Shown one piece after another: positions 1 through 7,823 of a stretch of DNA of 46,977 nt. This stretch comes from Chloroflexota bacterium (GTDB lineage: Bacteria > Chloroflexota > Anaerolineae > J102): contig JAADII010000166.1 of assembly GCA_013151415.1 (NCBI GenBank), positions 1 to 46,977 of the forward strand, read 5' to 3'. Below the pieces are notes generated by a model. That model was given only the letters and a program-made list of their open reading frames with translations. It searched no databases and was not told the origin of the DNA. Numbering within the stretch: the stretch's first letter is position 1; each line of letters opens with the position of its first letter. The translations under genes and the position numbers were made by a program.

Positions 1-891
1 GTCGAAAGCCGAACTGCTCGCGTAAGCGGACTGCACCGCGGCCAACGCGTTTTCCAACGCGGTCGCGCCTTCTTCGCAAAAGGTGATTTTTTCAGGCGAA
101 AGGCCGCAGTTGGTCTCCACCCCCACCACAATCTTCTTGCCCGCGCTCGCGGCGTAGCTCATCTCGTTGGCGATGTGATCGATGATGCCGTCGGGCGGAT
201 CTGCGTGATCGCGATAGGCCATGATGGTCGCGCCATCGACAATGTCCAACACCCAGGCGTGCATAGGTCGCGTCTGGCCGTTGCGCGTGATTTCGCGACC
301 ATCATACCAGAAGGGTATGTCCACCCGCAGAAGCAGGCCCGTTCCCTGGGTGACCGCGACCAGTTTTTCGAGGAGGTCGAGATATTGGTTGGCCGTTCCG
401 TTCTCATCTGCCGACCATTCAGGCAACGCGTACGGCTCGACATCGTAATGCAGGGCCACGGGTTTGGGGCCGGAGAGAGCGTTGGTGAAGGCGACCGCAT
501 TTTGGGCCAGGCTCACAGCGGCGTCGTGATTGGCCTCCAGCGCCCAGGCCGCGTAGCCAAAGAGCAGCTCCACCTGAATCCCTTGCCCCGCGGCCGCGGC
601 GATGAAATCGGCCAGCGCGGCTTGATTGTGGGAAATCAGCCATTCGCTTTCGAGGTAAACCGCGCGCACATCTTGCGCCTGCGCGAACGCCAGCAGTTCG
701 GCCCGTTTGGCCGCGTCCAAAGCGACATCGTTGTTCCAAACCCACATATCGCGCGGCGTGAGGCCCGCCGGATGCCGCCACCCGGTCAGAGAAGCAAGAG
801 CATGGGCGCGAGAAAGCGCGAAAAGACCCTGGCCCATAAATATGACCAGAGCCAGCATCAACACGCGCCTTTTGCCAAACCACTGAAACAC
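1..891 (-). CDS. Secreted TIM-barrel glycosidase-like protein, C-terminus cut by window edge
   Basis: Open frame without stop from the left edge, so the C-terminus lies outside. I place the start at a GTG at 891 because this gives a classical signal peptide: a basic n-region (GKRR), a hydrophobic core (LMLALVIFMGQGLFAL) and a likely cleavage after an Ala-His-Ala. An ATG at 858 is the alternative; it has a weak AAAAGG upstream but loses the basic n-region. The mature part alternates strand and helix like a (beta/alpha)8 barrel, with acidic residues at strand ends: VYLESEW, LHYDVEPY, LLRVDIPFWYD, IMAYRD and VGVETNCG. The DVEPY and MAYRD pattern recalls GH18-type and related glycosidase barrels, but I cannot name a family. 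Divergent from the helicase gene. Inference: an exported carbohydrate-active or carbohydrate-binding protein. Confidence 0.72.
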   Translation of the reverse strand, partial: MFQWFGKRRVLMLALVIFMGQGLFALSRAHALASLTGWRHPAGLTPRDMWVWNNDVALDAAKRAELLAFAQAQDVRAVYLESEWLISHNQAALADFIAAAAGQGIQVELLFGYAAWALEANHDAAVSLAQNAVAFTNALSGPKPVALHYDVEPYALPEWSADENGTANQYLDLLEKLVAVTQGTGLLLRVDIPFWYDGREITRNGQTRPMHAWVLDIVDGATIMAYRDHADPPDGIIDHIANEMSYAASAGKKIVVGVETNCGLSPEKITFCEEGATALENALAAVQSAYASSSAFD

Positions 892-1041
892 AACGCAAGT
901 ATAGCACATCTTTGGCGCGTCGTTATCTCTGGGGATAGGGCGAACCAGGCCCTTCGTTGCGCCATCATCGCCGCGCGCGGCGAACAGTCAATACATGCGC
1001 TCCCGCGTTTCGCGCTCGCGGCGCGGCCGCGGTTGCTGCAA

Positions 1042-1072
1042 TTGCGGATTCAGTCCGCGTTTATGCTACAAT
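1042..1072 (+). promoter_or_regulatory. Candidate sigma70 promoter for the helicase gene
   Basis: Extended -10 element TGCTACAAT (hexamer TACAAT at 1067-1072) with a weak -35 TTGCGG at 1042-1047, spacer 19. It lies about 60 bases upstream of the helicase start, in the divergent intergenic stretch 892-1133. The -10 is good; the -35 spacing is long, so the extended -10 would have to carry the activity. Confidence 0.45.
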
Positions 1073-1133
1073 GCAGGAAAGCATCGTCTATCTTGAAAAA
1101 CCGACATGAAATCAAGCAATCGGAGTGACGATT

Positions 1134-4100
1134 ATGGAGTTGACGAGTGCGCCGACGTGGTTAGACTCACTCAACGAACGGCAGCTTGAAGCAGTGACAT
1201 ACCAGGAGGCTCCTCTTCTGGTTTTGGCCGGCCCCGGAAGCGGCAAAACCCGCATCATCACCCATCGCATCCCCTGGCTAATTCGTGAAAGAGACGCTCG
1301 ACCTGAATCTATTCTAGCGGTCACCTTCACCAACCGCGCGGCGGAAGAAATGCGCGACCGCCTGGAATCCATATTGGGCGAAGACGCGGGCCGCGTGTGG
1401 GTGTACACCTTCCATGCGGCGGCCGTGCGCATATTGCGCAAATTCGGTGAGCGTATTGGCATCGACCCAAACTTCGCCATTCTAGATGAAGAGGATCAGC
1501 GTCATCTCATCAACCACACTGTGCGGCAATTGGGGCTGAGCCGCGAGCATTATTCGGCGGGACGGGTGTTGAGTTATATTGGCGAGCGTAAAAACGCTCT
1601 CGCCGACCCAACCGAACCCTATCTCGACGCAGACCCGGCCTTAATTGGACTGGCCGAGAGCTACGAACAGCGTCTGCGCGAGCAAAACGCTCTGGATTTC
1701 GACGATCTCATTCGTTATGTTGTGCTTTTATTGCGTCGTGAAAAAGAGGTGCGCGACCACTATCACCACACGCTTCGTCACATTCTGGTGGATGAATACC
1801 AGGATATCAATTATGCTCAGTACGAATTGTTGAAGCTTCTGGCGCCATTGGGAGGCAGCATCACCGTGGTCGCAGACGATGATCAAGCCATTTATCGATG
1901 GCGCGGGTCAAAGCCCGAGCTCATCGATTCCTTCCGGCGCCGATATCATCCTCATGAGGTGCGCCTCGACATTAGCTATCGCTGCCCGCCCTCGATTCTG
2001 TATGGAGCGCAGGGATTGGTGAGCCGAAGCCGAGATTCCGACCATCGACGCGCCATGCGTAGCCACAAACGCGAGGACGCACCGATCTTTCACTACATTT
2101 TCCACGACATAGGTCAAGAACAACGCTGGTTGGTGGCGCTGGTGCGCAAACTCATCGAAGAGCGCGCTTACAAACCGGGGGATATCGCGGTCCTCTACCG
2201 GACCCATAGATTAGCCCAACCCGTTGAACAGGCGTTGCTCCAGGCGGGCTTCAAGGTGCAGCGGGTGCGCAAAGAGAGCTTTTTCGACCGTCGAACGGCG
2301 CGCGAAGTGGTGCGCTATATGCAACTCATGCGAATGCTCACCGATGAAAACTTCACCTCGGCCATCAATTTCCCAGTGCGTCTGGTGGATGAATTGACCA
2401 TGATCCATCTGCAACGTTTGGCCGAGAGGGAGGGCGTAAGCCTGGTGGACCTGGCGCGTCGCGCCGCAGACCACCCGGACATTAGTCCATTAACACGCGT
2501 GCATCTAAGCGAATTCATACGGCTGGTGGAGGAGGACTTGCCCGATCCATCGAGCGAGGTCGAACCAGCGCTTCAGCAAATTTTCGAGGTGCTGGCGGGG
2601 TTGCGCTCGCCCTGGCGCGAGAATGACATCCGTCTGTTAGAAGGCTTCATGGCCTTCACAGATCTCACCGAACAGGCCCAGGCGCTTGCAATAGCCATAC
2701 GCGAACAACGGCCTATCATCATTGTGCATGAAAACTCCCTCGATGCGAGGCTGGCTGCATTCATTCTCCAGGACGCGTTGAAGAAACACCTCGACGTAAT
2801 CGCCCGCACCATTACATCCGAGGCGTTGGCCGCGAACCCACCCGAACCCGAAGCCGCATTGATAACCCTGGGTTCGACCGAGTCCGCGTCCGCAGGCGAG
2901 ATCATCACGGTGGCGGATGACGAAGAGCGCGTTTATCCGCTCGTGATTTACGCCTGGCGTTTGGCCCAACGGCTGCTCATGCAATATGAAACGCAGATCG
3001 AAGGTCGTTTCGTTGTTTACGATGTCGAAACCACGGGCACGAACATCCGACGCGACGAGCTGGTGGAAATAGCAGCCGCTCGCTATGAACATCGCCAGCC
3101 CATCGCGCCCTCCTTCGAACAACTCATCCGTCCCCAGCGCGGCTACATTCCTCCGGCGGCCAGCAAGGTTCACGGCATTTATTTCGAAGACGTGGTGGAT
3201 GCGCCCGCCATCGAGCAGGTGTTGCCCGAATTTCTGGCTTATGTGGGCGAAGACGTCGTGGTCGGACACAACATCGCTCGTTTCGACAACCGATTCATCG
3301 ATCGCGCTTGCGGTCAGTTGTTCAACGGCAAAGGCTTTCATCCTCATTACATCGACACGCTACGCCTGGCCCGTCGGTTGCTCCCCGGCCTGCCTCGTTA
3401 CACTCTGACCTATCTACTCCAGACCCTGAACCTGGGCGATGAGAGCGACCACCGCGCGATGCACGACGTTGAACACACGGCCAATCTTTTCTATGCACTG
3501 GCCGATCGTCTGCTTGAGGAGCGAGAACGCGAATCATTGGTGGAATATTTGCCGTTGGTTGGCATGGGGCTTCTTAGTGTGGATGCAATCGCCGAAGATG
3601 AAAATCTGGCCCTATTGAGCGGGGCCGCCCGTTTATTGGCCGCCGGTCGCGGCCAAGCCGAAATCCGGCAGGCGATGGCCGCTTTGCCGCCCGAGTTCCA
3701 GGGGGAGGCGCAATCCGTTTACGAAAAAATCTGCGCACAACAGGCCCCCATCACCCGAGAAGATGAGGCCTGGGAAGAGATGCGGCAAGCCTTTTTCACC
3801 CATGCCAAAGCCTTTAGCCATTACTCTCATGACCATTCGTTGGCTGCATTCATCGATTATCAGGCTTTACTGACCAACCGCGATGCTTTTCGGCATATCG
3901 AAGAGGATAACGCTCTCACCTTGATGACGCTGCACAATGCCAAAGGGGCCGAGTTTCCGGTTGTGATCATCGTGGGCGTTGAGCAAGACAACCTTCCGCT
4001 TTGGCGTTCACTGGACGATCCCGAGGAATTGGCCGAGGAGCGTCGCGTGTTCTATGTGGGCATCACGCGCGCCAAGGACGCGGTCTATCTGTTCTCGGTG

Positions 4101-4217
4101 CGAGACCGAAACGATGGCTTCTTACGCGGCCCTTCGCCCTTTGCATTCGAGATACCCAACCGCTATGTGCGCCGCTTCCGCGTCGACGCGCACAATCGCG
4201 TGCGTGAAATGCGATAA
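1134..4217 (+). CDS. UvrD/Rep-type superfamily 1 helicase with an internal DnaQ-like (DEDDh) exonuclease domain
   Basis: A 1027-residue protein; the ATG at 1134 has GGAG about 8 bases upstream, preferred over a GTG at 1125. SF1A helicase motifs are clear: Q motif LNERQLEAV, Walker A GPGSGKT (33-39), Walker B DEYQD (about 220), QAIYRWRG (about 250), and motifs V/VI near 928-980 (TLHNAKGAEFP, VFYVGITRAKD). Between motif IV and motif V sits a complete DnaQ-family 3'-5' exonuclease module, about 625-790: YDVETTG (ExoI), GHNIARFD (ExoII) and DHRAMHDVEHT (ExoIII, H-x4-D). All four acidic residues and the catalytic His appear present. UvrD/PcrA proteins are usually 650-750 residues, so the extra length equals the insertion. 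The family unwinds DNA 3'-5'; the nuclease would degrade or proofread a 3' end. No operon partner: the next gene converges. Confidence 0.93.
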   Translation: MELTSAPTWLDSLNERQLEAVTYQEAPLLVLAGPGSGKTRIITHRIPWLIRERDARPESILAVTFTNRAAEEMRDRLESILGEDAGRVWVYTFHAAAVRILRKFGERIGIDPNFAILDEEDQRHLINHTVRQLGLSREHYSAGRVLSYIGERKNALADPTEPYLDADPALIGLAESYEQRLREQNALDFDDLIRYVVLLLRREKEVRDHYHHTLRHILVDEYQDINYAQYELLKLLAPLGGSITVVADDDQAIYRWRGSKPELIDSFRRRYHPHEVRLDISYRCPPSILYGAQGLVSRSRDSDHRRAMRSHKREDAPIFHYIFHDIGQEQRWLVALVRKLIEERAYKPGDIAVLYRTHRLAQPVEQALLQAGFKVQRVRKESFFDRRTAREVVRYMQLMRMLTDENFTSAINFPVRLVDELTMIHLQRLAEREGVSLVDLARRAADHPDISPLTRVHLSEFIRLVEEDLPDPSSEVEPALQQIFEVLAGLRSPWRENDIRLLEGFMAFTDLTEQAQALAIAIREQRPIIIVHENSLDARLAAFILQDALKKHLDVIARTITSEALAANPPEPEAALITLGSTESASAGEIITVADDEERVYPLVIYAWRLAQRLLMQYETQIEGRFVVYDVETTGTNIRRDELVEIAAARYEHRQPIAPSFEQLIRPQRGYIPPAASKVHGIYFEDVVDAPAIEQVLPEFLAYVGEDVVVGHNIARFDNRFIDRACGQLFNGKGFHPHYIDTLRLARRLLPGLPRYTLTYLLQTLNLGDESDHRAMHDVEHTANLFYALADRLLEERERESLVEYLPLVGMGLLSVDAIAEDENLALLSGAARLLAAGRGQAEIRQAMAALPPEFQGEAQSVYEKICAQQAPITREDEAWEEMRQAFFTHAKAFSHYSHDHSLAAFIDYQALLTNRDAFRHIEEDNALTLMTLHNAKGAEFPVVIIVGVEQDNLPLWRSLDDPEELAEERRVFYVGITRAKDAVYLFSVRDRNDGFLRGPSPFAFEIPNRYVRRFRVDAHNRVREMR

Positions 4218-4275
4218 ACGCGTCGCGACATGACATGCAAAAATCGAGCGAAAGACGCGTCTTTTCAGCAGCCGC

Positions 4276-4773
4276 TCATCGACCGATCGCGGCGATCTTC
4301 GCCCGGGTCAAGCGCACAAAATCGGCCGGAGTCAGCGTCACCTGCACGCCCCTCACACCCGCGCTCATGGCAATGACATCGAAAGCCTGCGCCTGTTTAT
4401 CGAGAATGACGCGAAAGCCCCGATTCACCAAGGCCAATGCGCTGATGCCGCCTTTCTTCAGGCCGGTCAATCTTTCCGCTTCGGCCAGCGGGGCCATACG
4501 CGCCTTCTTCACGCCCGCGGCCTGAGCCAACGCCTTCAAATCGAGCTCGCGGTCCGCCGGAAGCACAGCCAGAATAGGCTTGCCGCGATCGGGCAAGGCC
4601 ACCAATGTCTTGAACACCTGAGACGGGGGCATATGAATCGCCTCGGCCACTTCGGTTGCGCTCACATAACGCTCGGGATCGTAAGTGTGCGTTTCGTGCG
4701 CGATCTTGCGGCCCTCCAACAAACGGACGGCTAACGTCTTGCTCTTACTCTTGGTTTTCGATTTCCGGGCCAT
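4276..4773 (-). CDS. ybaK: YbaK/EbsC-type Cys-tRNA(Pro) deacylase
   Basis: 165 residues, the normal length for this family. After a Lys/Ser-rich start (MARKSKTKSKSK) the YbaK fold follows: HTYDPERYVSATEVAEA, VFKTLVALPD with the conserved Lys, AVLPADRELDLKALA, ERLTGLKKGGISALAL and a C-terminal MSAGVRGVQVTLTPADFVRL. Family members hydrolyse mischarged Cys-tRNA(Pro) in trans, with the conserved Lys and the Gly-Gly-(I/T)-S loop in the active site. The Pro that often follows GGIS is Ala here. It converges on the helicase gene and is divergent from the membrane protein at 4837. The basic N-terminal extension could help tRNA binding (inference). The start has only a weak ribosome site. Confidence 0.9.
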   Translation of the reverse strand: MARKSKTKSKSKTLAVRLLEGRKIAHETHTYDPERYVSATEVAEAIHMPPSQVFKTLVALPDRGKPILAVLPADRELDLKALAQAAGVKKARMAPLAEAERLTGLKKGGISALALVNRGFRVILDKQAQAFDVIAMSAGVRGVQVTLTPADFVRLTRAKIAAIGR

Positions 4774-4836
4774 GCCCTAAAGTGTAAAGGCGATCACGCC
4801 CCAAAGCCAAATTTTCGCTTCACCAGCATCGGTTCC

Positions 4837-5658
4837 ATGACCAAATCCACCCCTTCCGCTTACTTGAATCATCTCAGCGTGGCCATTTGGGCGGCTTTGG
4901 CCGCGCTGCTATTGGGTGCGACGATTCAAGCGCCGCAACGCGTCTTCACCATACAAATTTTCGGCTCGCCCCTATCAGTGGTGATCTCGATGCAATGGGT
5001 GGCCGGATTGGTGGCGCTGGCTGTGGTGAGCGCAGGCATGGAAGCCGCCATTCGCACTCATCCCAAACCCCAATTGCTGCGGCACACCTATCGCTATTGG
5101 GCCTTGCCGGGCGCATTGGCCCTGACCGCGGCCGCGCTGCTGCCATTGGTTCCGGGGCCGACCGCGCGCGCGTCGGTTCTGGTCATTTGCGGGCTGGCGC
5201 TCACGGCTGCGACCGTGGCCGAGTATCACACCATCGATCCCGAAGATGGTCGGCGGCGCAATGCTCGGCTGGCGCTCAATATCATGGCTTACGCCCTGGC
5301 CGCTTTGGCTTTTGTGCTCATCTACAACGCGCGCAGCCGCTCGCTCGTCTCCGCGACCCTCATCGGCTCGATTGCCGGACTCCTGGCGTCGGACCTATTG
5401 CGAGATGACAGCTCGTCGGTGCGCGGCCTGATCCTCTACAGCGGCGTCGTGGCCATGATCATGGCTCAAGTGACCTGGCTCTTAAACTATTGGCCCTACG
5501 CCTCGGTGCGCATGGGGCTGGCGCTCTTGGTTCTGTTCTATTTGCTGGTGGGATTGGCCAGCCAGGACGCCCGGAATCAGCTCTCCACCCGTCGGGCCTT
5601 AGAGTATCTGACAGCCGCTGGCGCGGCCGCTTTGGTGGTGTTTTGGTTCCCGATCTGA
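4837..5658 (+). CDS. Polytopic membrane protein of unknown function
   Basis: 273 residues with about nine hydrophobic segments that could cross the membrane, at roughly 10-30, 44-70, 87-105, 110-132, 142-164, 170-188, 195-220, 224-243 and 257-271. The loops are short; a charged loop with HTIDPEDGRRRNAR lies between segments 4 and 5. I see no transporter signature, metal site or catalytic motif. The ATG at 4837 has no good ribosome site, which is common in this window. It is alone: divergent from ybaK, and followed by a hairpin array that probably ends its transcript. No function can be assigned. Confidence 0.75.
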   Translation: MTKSTPSAYLNHLSVAIWAALAALLLGATIQAPQRVFTIQIFGSPLSVVISMQWVAGLVALAVVSAGMEAAIRTHPKPQLLRHTYRYWALPGALALTAAALLPLVPGPTARASVLVICGLALTAATVAEYHTIDPEDGRRRNARLALNIMAYALAALAFVLIYNARSRSLVSATLIGSIAGLLASDLLRDDSSSVRGLILYSGVVAMIMAQVTWLLNYWPYASVRMGLALLVLFYLLVGLASQDARNQLSTRRALEYLTAAGAAALVVFWFPI

Positions 5659-5725
5659 AGTGAATTCGACCTTAAAATTCTTGCACGCGCGTAACCTATT
5701 TTCATACTGTTCGTCTCTATTAACA

Positions 5726-5786
5726 AGCCAGGGTGTTGTTAGCAGGATGGGAAGGGGGAACTCATTCTGCACAACACATCCTGGCT
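5726..5786. repeat. Long imperfect hairpin 1 of intergenic array
   Basis: Arm AGCCAGGGTGTTGT (5726-5739) pairs with ACAACACATCCTGGCT (5771-5786, two-base bulge). The pairing continues inside with GCAGGATG (5742-5749) and CATTCTGC (5763-5770, one G-U pair). The total is about 22 pairs around a purine-rich 13-base loop, 5750-5762. No T-run follows. It lies 67 bases downstream of the membrane protein stop. This could be a structured 3' UTR, a small RNA or a palindromic repeat unit. Confidence 0.6.
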
Positions 5787-5798
5787 AAGTACTGATAC

Positions 5799-5842
5799 AA
5801 CAAAAGGCGAATCGCTTCTTGGCGGGATTCACTTTTGTTTCT
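5799..5842. terminator. Bidirectional intrinsic terminator-like hairpin 2
   Basis: AACAAAAG (5799-5806) pairs with CTTTTGTT (5832-5839). Inside, GAATC pairs with GATTC and GC with GC around a TTCTTG loop. The T-rich descending arm followed by TTC on the plus strand, mirrored by A-rich sequence upstream, suits termination in both directions. This fits its position between two convergent genes, the membrane protein (+) and the DinB-fold gene (-). Confidence 0.5.
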
Positions 5843-5843
5843 T

Positions 5844-5924
5844 CATCGACAAAGCCGACCTGTCGATCACCGGACGTTGGGGGAACGTCTGGCGGTCACG
5901 GAAGACAGGTCGGCTTTGATCATG
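5844..5924. repeat. Long nested hairpin 3 of intergenic array
   Basis: A perfect 14-base inverted repeat, AAAGCCGACCTGTC (5851-5864) and GACAGGTCGGCTTT (5904-5917), extends outward as TCAT...CAAAG with three mismatches. A second stem sits inside it: CCGGACGTT against AACGTCTGG (one G-U pair) around a GGGGG loop. It ends about 25 bases before the stop codon of the convergent DinB-fold gene. I see no coding frame across it. Confidence 0.6.
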
Positions 5925-5949
5925 ATGAAGAGCGCAGGCGATGGCCTTC

Positions 5950-6465
5950 TCATGTTTGGGGAAGAGCCACCGCCCGCCAGTTGGCTTCTTCGACAATGGG
6001 CATGCCTAAGATTTTGCGCATTTCGTTGCCGTGATCGAGTTCGTGGTTGGCGATGGTGTAGAAAATGCCTGCAACTGTGGTGCGAAAACCGGCAGGGTGT
6101 TGGCCCATGACGGCCAAATCGCGTTCGCTCAGACTTTCGAGCAAGCGCCAGGCCTGTTCGCGGCTGGCGCGCAGATCAGCGGCAAGCTCGGCCACGGTGC
6201 GATCTTTGCGTTTGTTCACCTGACGCTCGTTCCAATAATTCAGGTCGAAATCGGGCGGAAGCTCGGCTCCGCTCAGGAAACGCTGAATTGTGGCCAAAAG
6301 CCCGCGCTCCGCGCTTGAGAGATGCGCGAGCACATCGCGCAAGCTCCACTTGGGGTTCTCGGTTGCGATCATGGCCGCATCGTCATCCAGTTGCTCGATC
6401 ACTTCCAACAACAGACGCCGGGCGGTTTCCATGCGTTCGCGTATGGCTGTTTTTTGGTCAGACAT
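5950..6465 (-). CDS. DinB-superfamily four-helix-bundle protein
   Basis: 171 residues, typical of DinB/YfiT-like proteins. A strong ribosome site (GGAGGTGAC) abuts the ATG. The metal-binding His triad is visible: H48 in VLAHLSSAERG, and two His in the C-terminal ANHELDHGNEM. Family members bind a divalent metal and include thiol-dependent transferases (bacillithiol, mycothiol or glutathione type) and hydrolases; most are uncharacterised. It lies downstream of the proline dehydrogenase on the same strand, 121 bases away, so co-transcription is possible. I cannot assign a substrate. The conserved His spacing makes the fold assignment fairly safe. Confidence 0.82.
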   Translation of the reverse strand: MSDQKTAIRERMETARRLLLEVIEQLDDDAAMIATENPKWSLRDVLAHLSSAERGLLATIQRFLSGAELPPDFDLNYWNERQVNKRKDRTVAELAADLRASREQAWRLLESLSERDLAVMGQHPAGFRTTVAGIFYTIANHELDHGNEMRKILGMPIVEEANWRAVALPQT

Positions 6466-6586
6466 GTCACCTCCATTGGCTGAAGAATCTCATGAAAAAA
6501 ATAATGTGTGAGGCGCTCTCTGCGTCCTTCGCCTGCGCGGCGAAGCAATGGCTTTTTTCAGGAGAGCGCGAGCAAGCGCACGCGCT

Positions 6587-7519
6587 TCACTCGCCCGCCA
6601 GCGCGCGCAAGAAAAAGAGAAGGTTGGCGGGGCGCTCGGCCAATCGACGCATAAAATAAGGATACCAGGAATGCCCGTAAGGCACATAAATGCGCATGCG
6701 ATGGCCAGCCCGGACCAATCGTCGTTGCTCGTCGCGACGAATGCCGTAAAGAAATTGGATCTCCCAACTCGCGGGATCAACCCCTTGTTGGGCTGCGTAG
6801 CGCGCGACGACATTGTAAACCGCGTCATCGTGAGAGCCAAGGGCCAAGCGGGCGCCGCGCCGTCGCGCGTCGGCCGCGAGCATCATCTTGCACAATTCGA
6901 TGAGTTCATGACGGATCGCATCTCGGTCTTGCCAGGCGATCTCGGCCGGCTCGTCGTACGCGCCTTTCACCAGCCGCAAATCGGCCGCGCCCTCTTCGAT
7001 GAGAGCGGCCACATCGTCGCGACTGCGATGCAAGTAAGCCTGGATCACAGCGCCGACATTATCGAATTCCGCTCGCAAACGTCGATACAACTCCAATGTC
7101 ACATCCACCAGGGCCGACTCCTCCATGTCGATGCGGACGAAGCGACCCTCGCGTTTGGCCACGGCCACGATCTGACGCACGTTTTCGTAGCAAAATTCCT
7201 TATCCACGTGCAATCCCATGGCCGAAAGCTTGAGGGAAATGCCGCTTTTCAATGCGTTGGCCGTAATATCCGCCAACACTTCCTGGTATTCCTGCACATT
7301 GGCCAGTGCGGCTCCCCGCTCTTCGACATGCTCGCCTAAGAAATCCACGGTCACCAACATGCCCATGTCGTTGAGCTTGCGAATTGCGTCAAGCGCTTCC
7401 TGACGGGTCTCGCCAGCCACGAACCGTCGGGCCACGCGCCTTGCCGGCCCAAAGCCCGTAACGAAGCGTTGAGCGCGGCTGCTATGGGAGAGTGCGATCA
7501 AGGTATGTCGTAACATCAT
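6587..7519 (-). CDS. Proline dehydrogenase (single-domain, FAD-dependent)
   Basis: 310 residues, matching the monofunctional PRODH of thermophiles and Gram-positives rather than bifunctional PutA. Core motifs are present: RLVKGAYDEP with the conserved Lys, LGSHDD (the usual ATHD region), WEIQFLYGIR, and a C-terminal RIYVPYGHSWYPYFMRRL with the substrate-binding Arg-Arg pair. The enzyme oxidises L-proline to pyrroline-5-carboxylate and passes electrons through FAD to the quinone pool, as complex I next door does. AGGAG lies 8 bases before the first of two tandem ATG codons. No P5C dehydrogenase gene is adjacent. It is separated from the nuo operon by an intrinsic terminator. Confidence 0.92.
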   Translation of the reverse strand: MMLRHTLIALSHSSRAQRFVTGFGPARRVARRFVAGETRQEALDAIRKLNDMGMLVTVDFLGEHVEERGAALANVQEYQEVLADITANALKSGISLKLSAMGLHVDKEFCYENVRQIVAVAKREGRFVRIDMEESALVDVTLELYRRLRAEFDNVGAVIQAYLHRSRDDVAALIEEGAADLRLVKGAYDEPAEIAWQDRDAIRHELIELCKMMLAADARRRGARLALGSHDDAVYNVVARYAAQQGVDPASWEIQFLYGIRRDEQRRLVRAGHRMRIYVPYGHSWYPYFMRRLAERPANLLFFLRALAGE

Positions 7520-7625
7520 GATAGACTCCTAAAACCGAAGCCGCTCACCCACAAAGGCATGGCCTGCGAACGCGGGCGAGGCTCTCGCTTAAGGCGCGGC
7601 GAAAGCGCTCGCGCCCTAAAATGAC

Positions 7626-7655
7626 AAAAAAGCCCGCATCGAATTCGATGCGGGC
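7626..7655 (-). terminator. Intrinsic terminator of the nuo operon
   Basis: Read on the minus strand, GCCCGCATC and GATGCGGGC form a nine-base stem around GAATTC, followed directly by six T (plus-strand A-run 7626-7631). The 24-base core at 7632-7655 is a perfect palindrome. It lies 170 bases after the nuoN stop and 107 bases before the proline dehydrogenase start, so it insulates the two units. The rest of 7520-7823 shows no gene; a looser GC-rich inverted repeat lies near 7570-7618. Confidence 0.88.
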
Positions 7656-7823
7656 CGGCTTGGTGCGAAAAAGTGACATTTAGGGCGATTTTTAAGCCAA
7701 AAAAGCGCAATAGTTGACGAATGTTGCAACAAATAGCCGATTTCGTGCAATTTTTGATGCAAAATCGGGCGGTTCCATGGGGTCTGCGCGGTCTGCGAAG
7801 ACGCGTTTGTCTCATCCGCGGTT

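Noticed and set aside
175-1128. 317-codon plus-strand frame at the left edge
   Set aside because: The minus strand holds a coherent signal peptide plus barrel protein over the same bases; the plus frame has no fold-like pattern.
4251-4264. Perfect palindrome AAAGACGCGTCTTT between the helicase and ybaK
   Set aside because: It could be a weak bidirectional terminator, but the usable stem is only about five pairs with a four-base loop, too weak to call.
6548-7339. Long plus-strand frame antisense to proline dehydrogenase
   Set aside because: The minus strand encodes all proline dehydrogenase motifs; the antisense frame has the His/Arg/Gln bias of a shadow.
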